Origin: Ipomoea triloba
Taxonomy: Eukaryota > Streptophyta > Magnoliopsida > Solanales > Convolvulaceae
Assembly (NCBI RefSeq): GCF_003576645.1
Contig: NC_044917.1
Location: 14,781,646 to 14,845,645, forward strand
Length of the DNA: 64,000 nucleotides
Reading direction: 5' to 3'
Below, piece after piece: positions 47,106 through 58,335 of the stretch. The first letter of the stretch is position 1; each line of letters begins with the position of its first letter. The position numbers and the translations under genes are program-made. The notes beneath the pieces are model-generated. The model saw only the letters and a list, made by a program, of their open reading frames with translations, ran no database searches and was not told the DNA's origin.

Positions 47106-47300
47106 CACTACTACGAAAAACACTTTTAACGTCGATTATTTTTGACATACAACGTCTGTTATTTTGTGACGTCATTCTCTTCGAAGTTATAAATAAATGA
47201 TACGACGTCGATTTTCAAAAACCGATGTCGTATGTCATTCTTAAAAAAAGTTACAATACAAACGTCAATTTTTTTTAAAAAATTGACGCTGTAGCTATTT
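47106..47300. mobile_element. CACTA (En/Spm) terminus
   Basis: CACTACTACGAAAAACAC at 47106 is a typical plant CACTA terminal repeat. It is followed by several ACGTCGA/TACGACGTCG/GATGTCGTATGTC repeats in both orientations, the expected subterminal motif array. No opposite end or transposase was found, so it is a truncated copy. Confidence 0.65.
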
Positions 47301-48297
47301 TTTTTAAAGAAAAGATTATTTAAAAAATAAGTCGTGGTCAAGTTGGCTCCTCCTCACATTAAATAAAAGGTACTTATACTAATATTAACACATGTTGTAA
47401 GTAGTTGATTTTCTGGACATGGTCGTAATCTAGGATTAGATCTCTCTTGCACCTTAACAAGTGCATTATCCTAAGCTCAAATGAATACAACCACTAGTCT
47501 TTTCCCATTGACTTTTGTTTTGGTTTTGATCCTTTATGAGAATTTCTTGCTCCTTTGTGTTGTTGCGTTGGGTTGTGTTAGGTCAACCCACTAAAATATT
47601 TTTCAGTAATAATAATATATAAATGCTAAAATGGAAAAATGTCAAAACCCATAAAGCAAAAAGTAAAGTTGAAACACACCGATAAAGTTGACATGCTTGT
47701 GAGCTATCAGGGTAATATTAAGATCCGCTAGAGATAAGATTTTAATAGGAATGTTATTTTCAACATTTTTTAAAATTTTTATAAATGAAGTGTAAATAAC
47801 TCAATTGCTTGTCAATAAGTGTTGTAGGTTAGTTACTCCCCTAATGAAGTCAATAGCGATACTATAAAACATTTATAGTACTTCTTCTATTATCATGTTG
47901 TATAATGGGGGTTAATTTAATTTTTATAAATAAAATTTAAACATATAAAAAATTCAATGAGAGTTATATTAACAGGGAAAATTAAATTTAAGGCATATAG
48001 GAAAAACATTGTACTCCATCTGCCCCATTTTACCTGTCTTATTTACGGTCAAATCAAGTCTTTCTTCATTGCTTATTTTCTTTAGTATTTTTTTTATTTT
48101 TAAATTTAACTTTTTGTGTTTAATAGTACTTTTAATGTAGTTTCTAAATATATAAATATTATATATTAATGCTAAACTTAATATTATGAAAAATTGGATT
48201 AAAAATAATTTTAGTCAAGTCTCGTTAAACGAAACAAACAACCAAAATGGGACGGAGGTAGTAATTATTAATATTTAAAAGAACAATATTTTAACAA
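47301..48297. other. Intergenic, no gene seen
   Basis: AT-rich. No frame or element boundary was recognised. Confidence 0.4.
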
Positions 48298-48301
48298 ATG
48301 A

Positions 48302-48373
48302 GGGTTCATAGCTCAGTGGTAGAGCATTTGACTGCAGATCAAGAGGTCACCGGTTCGAACCCGGTTGGGCCCT
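48302..48373 (+). tRNA. tRNA-Cys (GCA)
   Basis: A 72-nt cloverleaf: acceptor stem GGGTTCA/TGGGCCC, D arm GCTC-AGTGGTA-GAGC, anticodon loop CTGCAGA with anticodon GCA, T arm CCGGTTCGAACCCGG and discriminator T. It has both pol III boxes and is followed directly by a T6 terminator. It has no intron, as usual for this tRNA. No CCA is encoded, which fits a nuclear gene. Confidence 0.95.
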
Positions 48374-48379
48374 TTTTTA
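48374..48379 (+). terminator. Pol III T-run terminator for tRNA-Cys
   Basis: A run of six T directly follows the tRNA 3' end, the standard RNA polymerase III stop. Confidence 0.8.
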
Positions 48380-48440
48380 AAATTAATGTTACGCTTCGTT
48401 TTTCGTTTCTTCGTCTTAGGCAAAAAGAGAATAACAACAA

Positions 48441-48514
48441 TGGCATCACCCGGACTCGAACCGGAGACCTTCAATGTGTTAAACTGACGTGATAACCAAC
48501 TACACCACGACACC
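48441..48514 (-). tRNA. tRNA-Val (AAC)
   Basis: On the - strand a 74-nt cloverleaf: acceptor GGTGTCG/TGATGCC with G-U pairs, D arm with TGTAGTTGGTTATCAC, anticodon loop TTAACAC giving anticodon AAC, T arm CCGGTTCGAGTCCGG, and discriminator A. It faces the tRNA-Cys gene tail to tail, 67 bp apart. Two to three wobble pairs in the acceptor stem raise the possibility of a slightly degraded copy. Confidence 0.9.
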
Positions 48515-49560
48515 TTCATGAACAGGCTTGTGATATTTGTTTATATCTTTAGAATATAGATTCTTATAAGACTGCTTCAAAACGTTAATGTCGAAGTCTA
48601 ATATGACTTCCAAGATATTCTGATACCCAATTCCTAAGACCTTATGGGAAGATTTTGATGCCCCATTGCAAGACCTTTTTGTGAAGAATTTGAGGGAATA
48701 AACATGATTTGAGTATTCATTATTATATAAATCTTACAGAAAATATCGTGAGGGAATTTGAGGAGGGAAAATATTATTTCTTAGATTATGAAGATAAAGT
48801 GATCTGACATTTGAAAATACACAATAGGTATTCACTAGTTCAACCAAGACATAAGAAAGCTCCAATCTCCTTGATGTGCTTTGACACGTATTTATCATAG
48901 GCCTCATTTATCTCCAATGCAATTTGGAATTCCAATTGGGAGTTAAAATGCATTGCATGATGAAATTGATTTGCATGTCATTGGGCCTAAGGGTAAAGAT
49001 TTCACCAATACTTATATATATTTCATGTATTGCACGAGTACGATATTAATATTTAGAGATTATGTTTGTTGTAGTAGAAATTTTAGAGTATAATAGAGTA
49101 GTAGTATACTTCTAATTTTTCCATTTCCATTTTATCATCTAGAGTTTATCATCTGATCGATTGACCAAGTTTGTTGCGTAAATGTTGAATTGATCAAGGT
49201 TTACATTTTCTATGCTTTTCTAAATTCGATGTAACCTACTTGTAAATTAAAGATGCTACTTTTAAACTTTTAGAGGTATCATCACCGATACGTAAAATAT
49301 CATTACCAGTGTACTTTTTTGAGGTATAAAGGACAATTATGTCTAGAGTTGCATGATTTGTGGCTCCGGTGTTTGAAAGCCAATTCTAAGAACTTGACGA
49401 GGCGCCCAAACTATCCTGAAACACCAAATTATCCTGAGCACACGCTGAAAACAATTGGCTCTCGTGTGATCGAAACTATTACAAATTTGAAATTGATAAT
49501 CAAAGCGTCGAGAACAATTGGTTCCTGTGTGATAGAAACTATTGGGCGTCGGCCGGGTTG
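48515..49560. other. Intergenic, no gene seen
   Basis: AT-rich. 49440-49560 contains a direct repeat of ACAATTGG(C/T)TC(T/C)…GTGTGAT(C/A)GAAACTATT (two copies about 70 bp apart). Confidence 0.4.
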
Positions 49561-49620
49561 GCCAAGTTTAGCCCCTACTCGATTCGATTCGTGGCGTTGT
49601 GACTTACTATGGAGGGATGT

Positions 49621-49798
49621 TGTTAAATGGTTAATGTCTACCTACTTATCACCAATTGGATTTAAGTAGGATATGACGACCAAATAGCCAAGGAACTCTG
49701 TGGTTAAGCGTGCTTGACTTTCAGCAGTCACGGGATGGGTAACCCCCTAGGAAGTAAGCATAGTGCAGCGCTGAGATCCATCAATTGGTATCAGAGCC
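49621..49798 (+). mobile_element. Cassandra-like TRIM: LTR with 5S-rRNA-like segment and primer site
   Basis: The segment 49693-49762 resembles the 3' half of plant 5S rRNA: box A region GGTTAAGCGTGCTTGACT, intermediate element AGCAGTCAC, and box C GGGATGGGTAACCCCCTAGGA followed by AGTA. It is followed, after …TCCATCA and two bases, by the primer site TGGTATCAGAGCC (49786-49798). A 5S-like segment inside an LTR next to a tRNA-Met primer site is the hallmark of Cassandra terminal-repeat retrotransposons in miniature. The LTR start is uncertain (TGTTAAATGG at 49621 is one candidate) and no 3' LTR was found, so the copy is partial. Confidence 0.7.
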
Positions 49799-50060
49799 GA
49801 AGTCACGCGTTCGATCGATGGCGAGGCGAAAGCCGAGTCCAGTCCCAGGTGGGATGTGGGCGTAGGTGACGCTGGTGGTTGTGTTGCGGAGAGAGCACGT
49901 TACTGGAATGCAGTTGCTCCAATCCCATCTTCCGGCCTCCTCAACCAACCGGCCATTTAATGCAATAGGTGGTCTATGTCCTAGAAGCCGACATGGCTGA
50001 ATTTTGGGGCGTGCAAGACAGACAACAACACAGGGCCGCAATTTTTAGAGGGCCCAATAT
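49799..50060 (+). other. Possible internal part of the Cassandra-like element
   Basis: GC-richer sequence follows the primer site (GCGAGGCGAAAGCCGAGTCC, GTGGGATGTGGGCG). It has no conserved frame. It is read as element interior because composition falls back to AT-rich after about 50045. Confidence 0.35.
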
Positions 50061-50719
50061 TTATTTTTGACCTAGTTACTTAAGAAATAAAAAAAATCTA
50101 CGATTGATCTTAAAACTCATTAGTTTATTCCCAAATCACTTCTCTCTCCTAATAATTAGGACCTAATTAATTGAGTATGACAAAACTATTCTATAACTGA
50201 AAAGAAGAATCCTATATTTTACGGTATTAGTTTTAAAAATTGTCCTTATATTTTTGGTAGAGCCTCATTTATTTATAAGAACGAGACCACAAAAATCCAG
50301 AAAAGCGGCTCTAGAAGCTGACAACCAACATACACAACATTGAATTAAAAAAGGCGATGATCAACATATGTAGTCCATGCATGCATCTTAATAACGATGA
50401 TAAACTGTTTGTCTGTTTCGTAAAATTAAAAAAAATAAAATAAAGGGGTGGAGAATGATAACTAAAAGATTGGTAATTAGTGATGGCGGTGGAATATTTG
50501 GACATCATGCTTTGAATTTGATCATTGTTAAAATTAAAATAATTCCTTCATCAACAAAAATAAAATGTATTAATCATACATCGGCTTAAGATCTTCCACT
50601 CCCCAATGGATCCGAAACAAAATCAACAGAATAAATTTATAAAAGCATATCTATCGAAACACAGCGAAACAATGGATTAGCTAGTATCAATTGTGATTTT
50701 CAAAGTCACTAATCCATTG
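50061..50719. other. Intergenic, no gene seen
   Basis: AT-rich with no recognised frame or element. Confidence 0.4.
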
Positions 50720-51310
50720 TATTTATAGGTAGAAAATGTGAGTATTATAAATTTGTATAAATTTTCAAAAGGAAAGTATAATTAATTTTAATTTCTAAAG
50801 GAAAGTGTAATTTATTTTAATTCTTAACATTTTTATTCTCAACATGGCTTATGACCTGGTTTTTTAATATTTGGATCTTAGTACAAAATTACCATTTAAT
50901 ATTATAAAATTATATTATTATATTATTTTGTAACCTCCATACTATTAATACGTATGAATAATTATATTATATTACTCTGTATATTATTATATTATTATTA
51001 TTATTATATATTATATTATATATGTAACCTCCCTATTAATATGTATGAATGGAAGAATGGAAGATAACCAATTATAATTAATACATGGCTGATTTAGATA
51101 ACTAATTATCATAATAACCAATTATAATTAATACATATAAATGGCTAATTTTTATGCATATATTATATATATTATATATATGGATAATTAATAAAATCAA
51201 TGATTTTACTAAAATGTCCTTAACTTTGGGCGGGAAAAATTTGGGAGGAGGATATTGTTTTTATATATAGTATAGATAGATAGTATAGATAGTATAGATT
51301 TCCATATAAA
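50720..51310 (-). repeat. Helitron-like dispersed repeat, copy 4
   Basis: The right end, on the - strand, reads ATCTATACTATATATAAAAAC and then TCCTCCCAAATTTTTCCCGCCC, matching the start of copy 1 (TTTTTCCCGCCCGAAC). The left end shares TTTATAGGTAGAAAATGT…TTTTCAAAAGGAAAG with 35025-35090. The GTATAGATA unit is repeated three times at 51275-51300. Confidence 0.45.
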
Positions 51311-51617
51311 CGTGTATAACTGCCAATTTCATAATATATATAATTAATATTAATAATATATATTTTGCACTGGAATTGTTAGTGGGCTGCTCAAGTTGGA
51401 ATTGTTGGGTTTCCATATAAACGTATACAACAATTCCATTGCCCTTGGGTTTCCGATCTGTTTGCAGTTTTTGTCTTTGGTTTTGGAATTGTTAGTACTG
51501 CCGATCTGTTTTTACATATAGTATAGAGTATAGATTGTCTTAAACTTCTTAGTGGGCTGCTCAAGTTGGGCCGGACTATTAAAACCCTCCAAATGGCAAA
51601 CTGAAATAGTTCCTTAT
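51311..51617. other. Upstream region of the helicase gene with short duplications
   Basis: TTTCCATATAAACGT occurs at 51299 and 51410; GGGCTGCTCAAGTTGG occurs at about 51383 and 51554. These local duplications suggest past slippage or repeat insertion next to the promoter. 51540-51617 is the likely core promoter zone, but no TATA box is convincing. Confidence 0.4.
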
Positions 51618-51725
51618 ACCCTTGCATAAACCCTAGACTTTCAGTATCAACTTCAATTTTTCAGCTGTGACACCCTTGCATAAACCCTAGATTCTCAGTA
51701 TCAACTCCAATTTTTCAGCTGTCTG
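51618..51725 (+). promoter_or_regulatory. Duplicated telo-box leader of the helicase gene
   Basis: A 54-bp unit (ACCCTTGCATAAACCCTAGA…TTTTTCAGCTGT…) is repeated in tandem at 51618-51671 and 51672-51725, ending 9 bases before the ATG. Each copy carries AAACCCTAG (51628-51636 and 51682-51690), the plant telo-box common in promoters and leaders of ribosome-biogenesis and translation genes. This fits the predicted pre-rRNA role of the encoded helicase. Confidence 0.65.
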
Positions 51726-51734
51726 GTCGCCGTG

Positions 51735-53083
51735 ATGCCGGAAATATCCAAGGTCGATTCCGCCAAAAGAAAGCGGATAAGAAAGCGCGATTCAAGGAAA
51801 AAGCATAGCATGACCGATGGAAGCCTCACAGTTGCTGAAGAAGAAGTGGACAAATTGAAAGAGAACGAAAATTATGGCAGTGAGCACGAAAAGGGCGAAG
51901 AGAAGAGCTTGAAGAAAGATATGAAAAAGAAGAGAAAGGATTTGGCAAAAAGGATGGAAAAAGATGAGGATGAGAACCTGGGAGAACAGGGGTCGAAGGA
52001 AGAGAAGAAAAAGAAGAATTTGGTGAGAAAGAGAGAAGAAGATGATGAAGGAAGAGAAGAAGAGGAGGAAGATGAGGAGGAAGAAGAGGAGGAAGATGAT
52101 GAGGATGAGAGGAAGAAGGAGATAAAGAAGGCAGTGAGGAGTTCGGGCTCTGGGATTATGAGCACAGAGTTGTTTTCGACGCTGGGGCTTTCGGAACTCA
52201 CCATGAAAGCTATTAATGAAATGGGGTTTGAGTACATGACTCAGGTAAAACTTGTGAATGAATCTGTATTGAATACTTTTTAAACAATTTTCAAGTATTT
52301 GGTTGTTAGTGAAATTAGTAGGTTTATAATTTAGTATATATAGATCAATCAAATTTAGTTTGACTTGATTTTGCAAGTGTGGTTGCATTTGGTATACTTG
52401 AGAGTAAGCTTGGAAAGTATAATTGCAAGCAGATAATTGATGATGTAAAACTGAATTTTTTTGTAGCTAACAATAAACTGCATTCACCTACATTTCCTTC
52501 AGCTTTGTTGCAAAATCATGGAAATAAATTTCATCATTCTATATATAGAGTTTATGCAAATTGTTCGGGAAGAAGTTGAGTTTAAATTTCTCTTTTAAAT
52601 TTTCTGGTTTGATTGAAGATCCAAGCCAGAGCAATTCCACCAATGTTGGAAGGAAAAGATGTTCTTGGTGCTGCAAGGACTGGTTCTGGTAAAACCCTTG
52701 CCTTTCTTATACCAGCAGTGGAATTGTTGTTTAATGTGAAATTTACACATCGCAATGGAGCTGGAGTCATTGTCATTTGCCCCACAAGGGAGTTGGCCAT
52801 ACAGGTAAATAATCCATTTTATACCATTGTTTTCTTTACATGGTTTGCAGATCAATGTTATTATTTTTTGGTAATATCTGTTGATCTAGTAGAAATATCT
52901 TAGCATCATTGGTTATTTGTTGTTCCCTACAACTGTTATATGTCATTCTTGTATACTTCTTGGATAACAAGGTAACAACACAAAACTTAACTTATTACCA
53001 TTGATCTTCAGGATTAGAGTTTAAAAAATAGTTGCCCTATATTCTTAAACTAAGCTCTATTTGGTTGGATTGATGAATATAAT

Positions 53084-53122
<39 letters not shown>

Positions 53123-56100
53123 CAAGCTCTTGTATATGATATATATGATATAAGTAAAAGAGCAGAAGATGCTTTTTGTAAATTCTAACCTAACCTACGA
53201 TAATGGTACAGACGCATGCTGTGGCAAAAGAACTTCTCAAGTATCATTCCCAGACACTGGGATTGGTTATTGGAGGTGCAACACGAAGAGGAGAAGCTGA
53301 ACGCATTAAAAAAGGAGTAAATCTTTTAATAGCTACTCCAGGTCGACTTCTTGATCACCTTCAGAACACTAAGGGATTTGTTTACAAAAACTTGAAGGTA
53401 CCGGTTTGTTTCTTAGTTGTAACATTTTATTTATTTATATAGATGAAAACACTTTGAAGTCCATTTGCAATCACTTTTCTTACTGAAAATAAGAGATATC
53501 TGATCTCATTATAGCCCATTTTTTTTATGTAAATGATTGATTGTCCATACTGTAGCTAATGGTATATTCACTAAGAACTATGATGTGATTATCATCTTGA
53601 CATGAGTAGGGTATATATTAATAATATATTATAAACCCTTCCCTGTCTTCTTTTGATCCCTGCTCCACCCTCTTTTCATTTATCAGTCTCGATTCAGCTT
53701 CTGTGGGCTGTCCTTTGAAGTTATGAATTTCCTTTTTCAAAACAATTGCTGTGCTGTTGTTCATTTCTCTTCCTTAGGTGATATTTGCATTCATAGATTA
53801 ACTCAGGAAACACCTGACTTTTAACTAATATATATGGGATTTGCAGTGCCTCATGATTGATGAAGCGGATAGGATATTAGAAGCAAATTTTGAAGAAGAA
53901 ATGAAGCAAATAATGAAACTTCTTCCAAAAGAGGTACTGATTACTTTTTAGTTGTTACTATGAATTCTTTAGCTGTTTTAGTTGTACCTTTACTCCTGGG
54001 GGGTTTAAAGAGTATGTTCCATATGATATTTTGTTAAAGCTGTAGAAACTTCCATTTGAGTTTTCTCTATGTTGGTGTTTATCATTTCTAATTCAAAAAT
54101 ACTCCACTTGGATGCTAAAGTTTGAATTATGGTGATCCTGATGATATAGTTTTGCAATACAGTGAACTATAATTAGAAAATCGTTGAATAGTTGTGTTTA
54201 ATCATTTGGTATTTAGAAAAAAAAAAAAAAAACTCTGGTTGTAAGGCAACAATTGAATTACTATATATTCTATGGTAGCAGTTTTTATACTGATCTTTAA
54301 ATGTAAACTTATTGAATGGTGAGTGGTCTAAATAACCTGTTTAAGCTGATATGAATAATCTTTTGTAGTTTATTTTCTTATGTATGTTTTGATAAGTTAT
54401 CTTGAACTTCTATCTTTATTGTACTTGACAATTGTTTACCTTTGCTTATTGAATCTTGATATTTGGTATCCACTGTGTGTAGTGGCAGATGCTTTCTTTA
54501 ATTTACTCTTAGATCACCGAAACATGATATTTTACACCAGTTGTTTTGAAGTAACGGAATTGCTACTTGGCTTTCAGGGTAGACAAACTGCTCTATTTTC
54601 AGCTACACAGACTAAGAAGGTATTCTGAACCAGCTGTTCCCTTTCTTGTCTACTTAAAAAAGCATCGCTACCTTCAATGAAAAGAAAAATTATGTCATGT
54701 TAAGCAGATATTCTAGTAACTGGTTGGAATTATGATTTCCTAAATGCAGCATCACATGATTGTTAAAATTAATGTTTGTTACAAAGCTTGGAGTCTTTTA
54801 ACTTGTCAATGGTAAGTTTAAAAGTTAAAACAATTTACGGCATGCTAAGTAGAAGAATCCCAAAAATGGATTGCATGGTATTATTTGCTGCATATAGTTC
54901 ATGACTTTAATAATATAAAAACACCAATAATAACTTTATTGTGCAATGCATTTTTTCCTTCTATTTCCAAGATTCAATTGTTATTGCTCACCTGAGATAA
55001 AATGTTGACCCTTTACAGGTTGAGGATCTGGCTCGCTTGTCTTTTCAGACAACTCCTATCTATATAGATGTGGATGATGGAAGAAAGAGGGTACATCTGT
55101 AGTCCTGCTTCTGTTTTCACTTTTATTATGACATTTGGTTCCATTTATTTATTTATTTATTTATTTTTGTGAAATTTAGGCCACTAATGAAGGACTGCAG
55201 CAAGGGTACTGTGTCATTCCAAGTGCTAAGCGATTTACCCTTCTTTATTCCTTCCTGAAGAGGAACTTATCAAAGAAAATAATGGTCTTCTTCTCTTCGT
55301 GCAACTCTGTAAAGTTCCACTCAGAACTTCTTCAGTATATCCAAATTGATTGCTTTGATATTCATGGAAAGCAAAAGCAGCAGAAGCGGACCACTACTTT
55401 CTTTGATTTCTGCAAAGCTGAAAAAGGCATATTGTTATGTACTGATGTTGCTGCAAGGGGACTTGATATTCCTTCTGTGGTATATTCCTTCACCTTTATT
55501 TGTCATCATAGGGATTTTTAATAAGTATTAGTATGCAGAGGAGGTCGTAGAATGGGTTAATGATTTAAAATAGAGGACAAGAGGAAAATAATTATTATAT
55601 ATTTAAATGGTATTCTTTCCTTAAAAAAGTAGGACTAATTTATTAAGAGTAGGAAGTTATTGCCATTATAAATTTGCTATAAAATCCTTCAAAAGTAATC
55701 CCTCTTTCCTCTTTGAGAGACCTTAATTTTATGAACAGAATTATCATGTATTGACTCTCATCTCTCTTCCTTTGTAGGACTGGATTATACAATATGACCC
55801 CCCAGATGAACCTAAGGTACTCACTACTCAGTGGTTATTTACTTTAAGATTGGAAGTCAATCGAATGTGCTCTAACTATACTGGTGTGCCCTTGACAGGA
55901 ATATATTCATAGAGTTGGTCGAACAGCACGTGGGGAAGGTGCAAAAGGAAATGCATTGCTCTTCCTGATTCCAGAGGAATTGAAATTTCTTGCCTATCTT
56001 AAGGTCTGTTGTATTATTAAGGATCAACTATTTAAAAGTAATCATTACAGATAGTGCGGGGAAGTGACTTGTAAATTTTTCTAGCCTATATGTTGTGAAA

Positions 56101-57295
56101 TTTTTTTTTTATTGAGGTATTGGTTGTCTTGGACAAGTTATGACTTATGAGGTGTTTATTTTTATGGAGATTGTATTTTGTAAAAAAAAATTATTGAGGT
56201 ATTGATTTTCTTGGGACAAGTTATGATTTATGAGGTGTTTATTTTTATGGAGATTGCTCAGTAGAAACAGGTGGCTATTTGAAAAAGGAATATAGCATTT
56301 ATATTTGCAATGAATGAGTATTTACTGTTCTGTATGCATGTGGAGTTTGATTGATTCTCTAATCTTAGTGTTTTTATGTACACTTATTATTTGGCAGGCT
56401 GCAAAAGTCCCGGTAAAACAGTACGAGTTTGAGGAGAGAAAGCTTGCCAATGTGCAGTCCCACCTGGTAATTCTGCTTTGAACGTTTTCCTTGACAAGTG
56501 ATTTGCACTTTTTGTTTGGTGCTTTGTGGAACTGTGCTAACCAGAATGAAATGGTGTTTTGGTTTTGCTGCAGGAGAAGTTGGTTTCTAATAATTATTAC
56601 CTGAATAAATCCGCTAAAGAGGCTTACAGATCCTATATATTGGCATATAATTCACACTCCATGAAGGATATATTCAACGTTCATCGGCTTGATATGCAGG
56701 TACTCCTTTCTTCTAGCTGTAATGTCAAATACGTTTGTATTGGGGGTAACCCCAGCCAAGATGGCAAGAGACTCACACTTGTAACCACAAGGTCACAATT
56801 TCGAATCCTTGGCCCCTTGGAGTTTGAGCCGGTCAGTTATGGATAATCTAGGCTGGTTTACCTCCTTGCGGTCCTTTGCTGGCTAGGGTCACAAGACGAG
56901 ATTTTCCCACATCCAAAAGGCTTGTGGTGTTTAAACAAACATACGTTTGTATTCAATTGTTTACTCTGGCTCTGTGCCACGACTCTATTATTCGGGTATC
57001 CATTTGAACTAAGCCACTGGTATCGTCACAAAAGTTAATGCATAGGACCACAAAGATTTAGTTGAAGAATTATGTTGTAGCTCTTCTTTATTTACAGTAA
57101 ACTCTTCGTGTCTTTTGGCAGGCCGTTGCAGCTTCCTTCTGTTTTTCTTCTCCTCCAAAAGTAAATCTGAATATAGACAGCAGCGCGGCCAAGTTTAGGA
57201 AGAAGCACAAAGGTGAAGGGAGAAATGGGTTCAGTGAGAGAAATCCTTATGGGAATAAAGGTGAGAATGACCAGCGGCAATTTGTAAGATACTAG
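51735..57295 (+). CDS. DEAD-box RNA helicase, Has1/DDX18 type (RH27/RH51-like)
   Basis: Twelve phase-0 coding exons give 631 residues: 51735-52244, 52619-52804, 53212-53397, 53847-53933, 54578-54619, 55019-55090, 55180-55479, 55778-55816, 55899-56003, 56398-56466, 56574-56699, 57122-57295. Has1/DDX18 helicases work in the nucleolus on ribosomal RNA processing. Residues 1-145 are Lys/Glu-rich, then come the Q-motif region ([15 protein letters not shown]), motif I TGSGKT (191-196), Ia PTRELA (225-230), TPGR (274-277), DEAD (299-302), SAT (331-333), RGLDIP (454-459) and HRVGRTARG (478-486). The C-terminal extension with [17 protein letters not shown] and a basic tail is typical of the group. All catalytic motifs are intact. 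The start is the first ATG after the telo-box leader. Confidence 0.94.
53087..53118. repeat. (TA)n microsatellite in helicase intron 2
   Basis: About 16 TA units within the intron. Confidence 0.85.
56109..56256. repeat. Tandem duplication in helicase intron 9
   Basis: A unit of about 66 bp (TTATTGAGGTATTG…CAAGTTATGA…TATGAGGTGTTTATTTTTATGG) occurs at about 56109-56174 and 56191-56256 with a few mismatches and an A/T-run spacer. Confidence 0.8.
56735..56925 (+). repeat. SINE family B copy 2, in helicase intron 11
   Basis: The segment has AAGATGGCAAGAGACTCACA, CTTGTAACCACAAGGTCACA, a B-box-like TTTCGAATCCTTGG, then AGGCTGGTTTA and GGCTAGGGTCACAAG. It is the best-preserved copy of the family also at 22360-22560 and 59213-59395. 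It sits wholly within an intron, in the gene's orientation. Confidence 0.6.
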
Positions 57296-57552
57296 TGAAG
57301 TCTGATGAAGAAGCTGCAAAAAGTTTGTGTCAATGGCTAACATGAGAATATTCATTTTTGTGCACCATTTTACAATTTTGTTCCAAGAGTAGAAAATCGA
57401 GCTCCTTGAACGTCTAGGCATCATTTTGTACTATGTTTACAGGATAGGGAAAGGGAAAAAGAAAACAATTTTAGTATTTCACCTTTCAACTGTTACCTCT
57501 GTTTTATGTTTATTTATTTATTATGGTTTTAAGAATCACAAGAAAGATTGTG
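57296..57552. other. Helicase 3' UTR region
   Basis: AT-rich sequence following the stop codon; TATTTATTTATTATGG lies at about 57510. No other feature seen. Confidence 0.4.
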
Positions 57553-57838
57553 GATGTGTTTGGTTGGTGGGTTTAGGCGTAAGGAATGGGTATGAAAGTG
57601 ATTGTTTGTGTTTGGTTGATAGGTTTTGTGAATGCTACTATGGATTTGGAATATCCCATTAATGACAAAACCCATACCCTTGTTAAATGAGGGTTTCATC
57701 TCCTTTCTTCCTCAATTATTAATAATTATTCTACCCAATTACCAAACATGTTAAATACTTTTATCAAAATCCATTACCATTACCAAGTATTTGATATCCA
57801 TTCCGATTCCGATTTCCATGTGCGAACCAAACGCACCT
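57553..57838. mobile_element. Small TIR element (MITE)
   Basis: The left end GATGTGTTTGGTTGG and the inverted right end GGTGCGTTTGGTTCG form short imperfect terminal repeats. Inside, GGAATGGGTATGAAAG is echoed inversely by CCATTCC-type sequence. This resembles many small plant MITEs with GTTTGGTT ends. The target duplication was not resolved. Confidence 0.5.
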
Positions 57839-58026
57839 TGTATTTTCTTTTTAGGTTTTGTGTTGTACTGTTGTCTTTCTTTCAGAATATGTATCTAATA
57901 AGGAACATTTTCTCAATATTTTCATAATTGTTTTTGTTCAAGAGTTTGAATTCTTGATCACTTAGTTTGAGCCAAACAGTTATAGCTTATTTTATAGGTC
58001 CAGTTTGAATTCCTGCTCCATAGTTT

Positions 58027-58110
58027 GAGCCAATCAGGATTATCTTACTTATTTTTAAGGCACAAATTGAGCCAATCAGGATTATCTTACTTATTTTTAA
58101 GGCACAAATT
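58027..58110. repeat. Perfect 42-bp tandem duplication
   Basis: GAGCCAATCAGGATTATCTT… of 42 bp occurs twice in a row (58027-58068 and 58069-58110) with no visible mismatch, which implies a recent event or active slippage. Confidence 0.9.
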
Positions 58111-58149
58111 CAAATTCTTGTCCTAATTTGATCCAGTTATTCGCTTATA

Positions 58150-58335
58150 GCTTATAAATAAGATTGATTTATGATTTTTTGCCAGCTAAAATTATAGTGG
58201 AAGCACTTATAAATAAGGTTGATTTATGATTTTTTGCCAGTTAGAATTATAGGGGAAGCATTATAGGTTCTCGTCGTAAAAAAAAAAATGATAGGGAAAG
58301 CATTGTGGGTTCTCGTCGTAAAAAAAAAATGATAT
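58150..58335. repeat. Two further adjacent tandem duplications
   Basis: GCTTATAAATAAGATTGATT… (about 52 bp) is repeated near 58150 and 58203, and GGGAAGCATTATAGGTTCTC… with an A-run (about 40 bp) is repeated near 58252 and 58292. They directly follow the 42-bp duplication. Confidence 0.75.

Noticed and set aside
48298..48519. Frames of 64-68 codons across 48.3-48.5 kb
   Set aside because: The sequence is the two tRNA genes, which explain the conservation.
51792..52388. 198- and 121-codon frames opposite helicase exon 1
   Set aside because: They are antisense shadows of the Glu/Lys-rich first exon.
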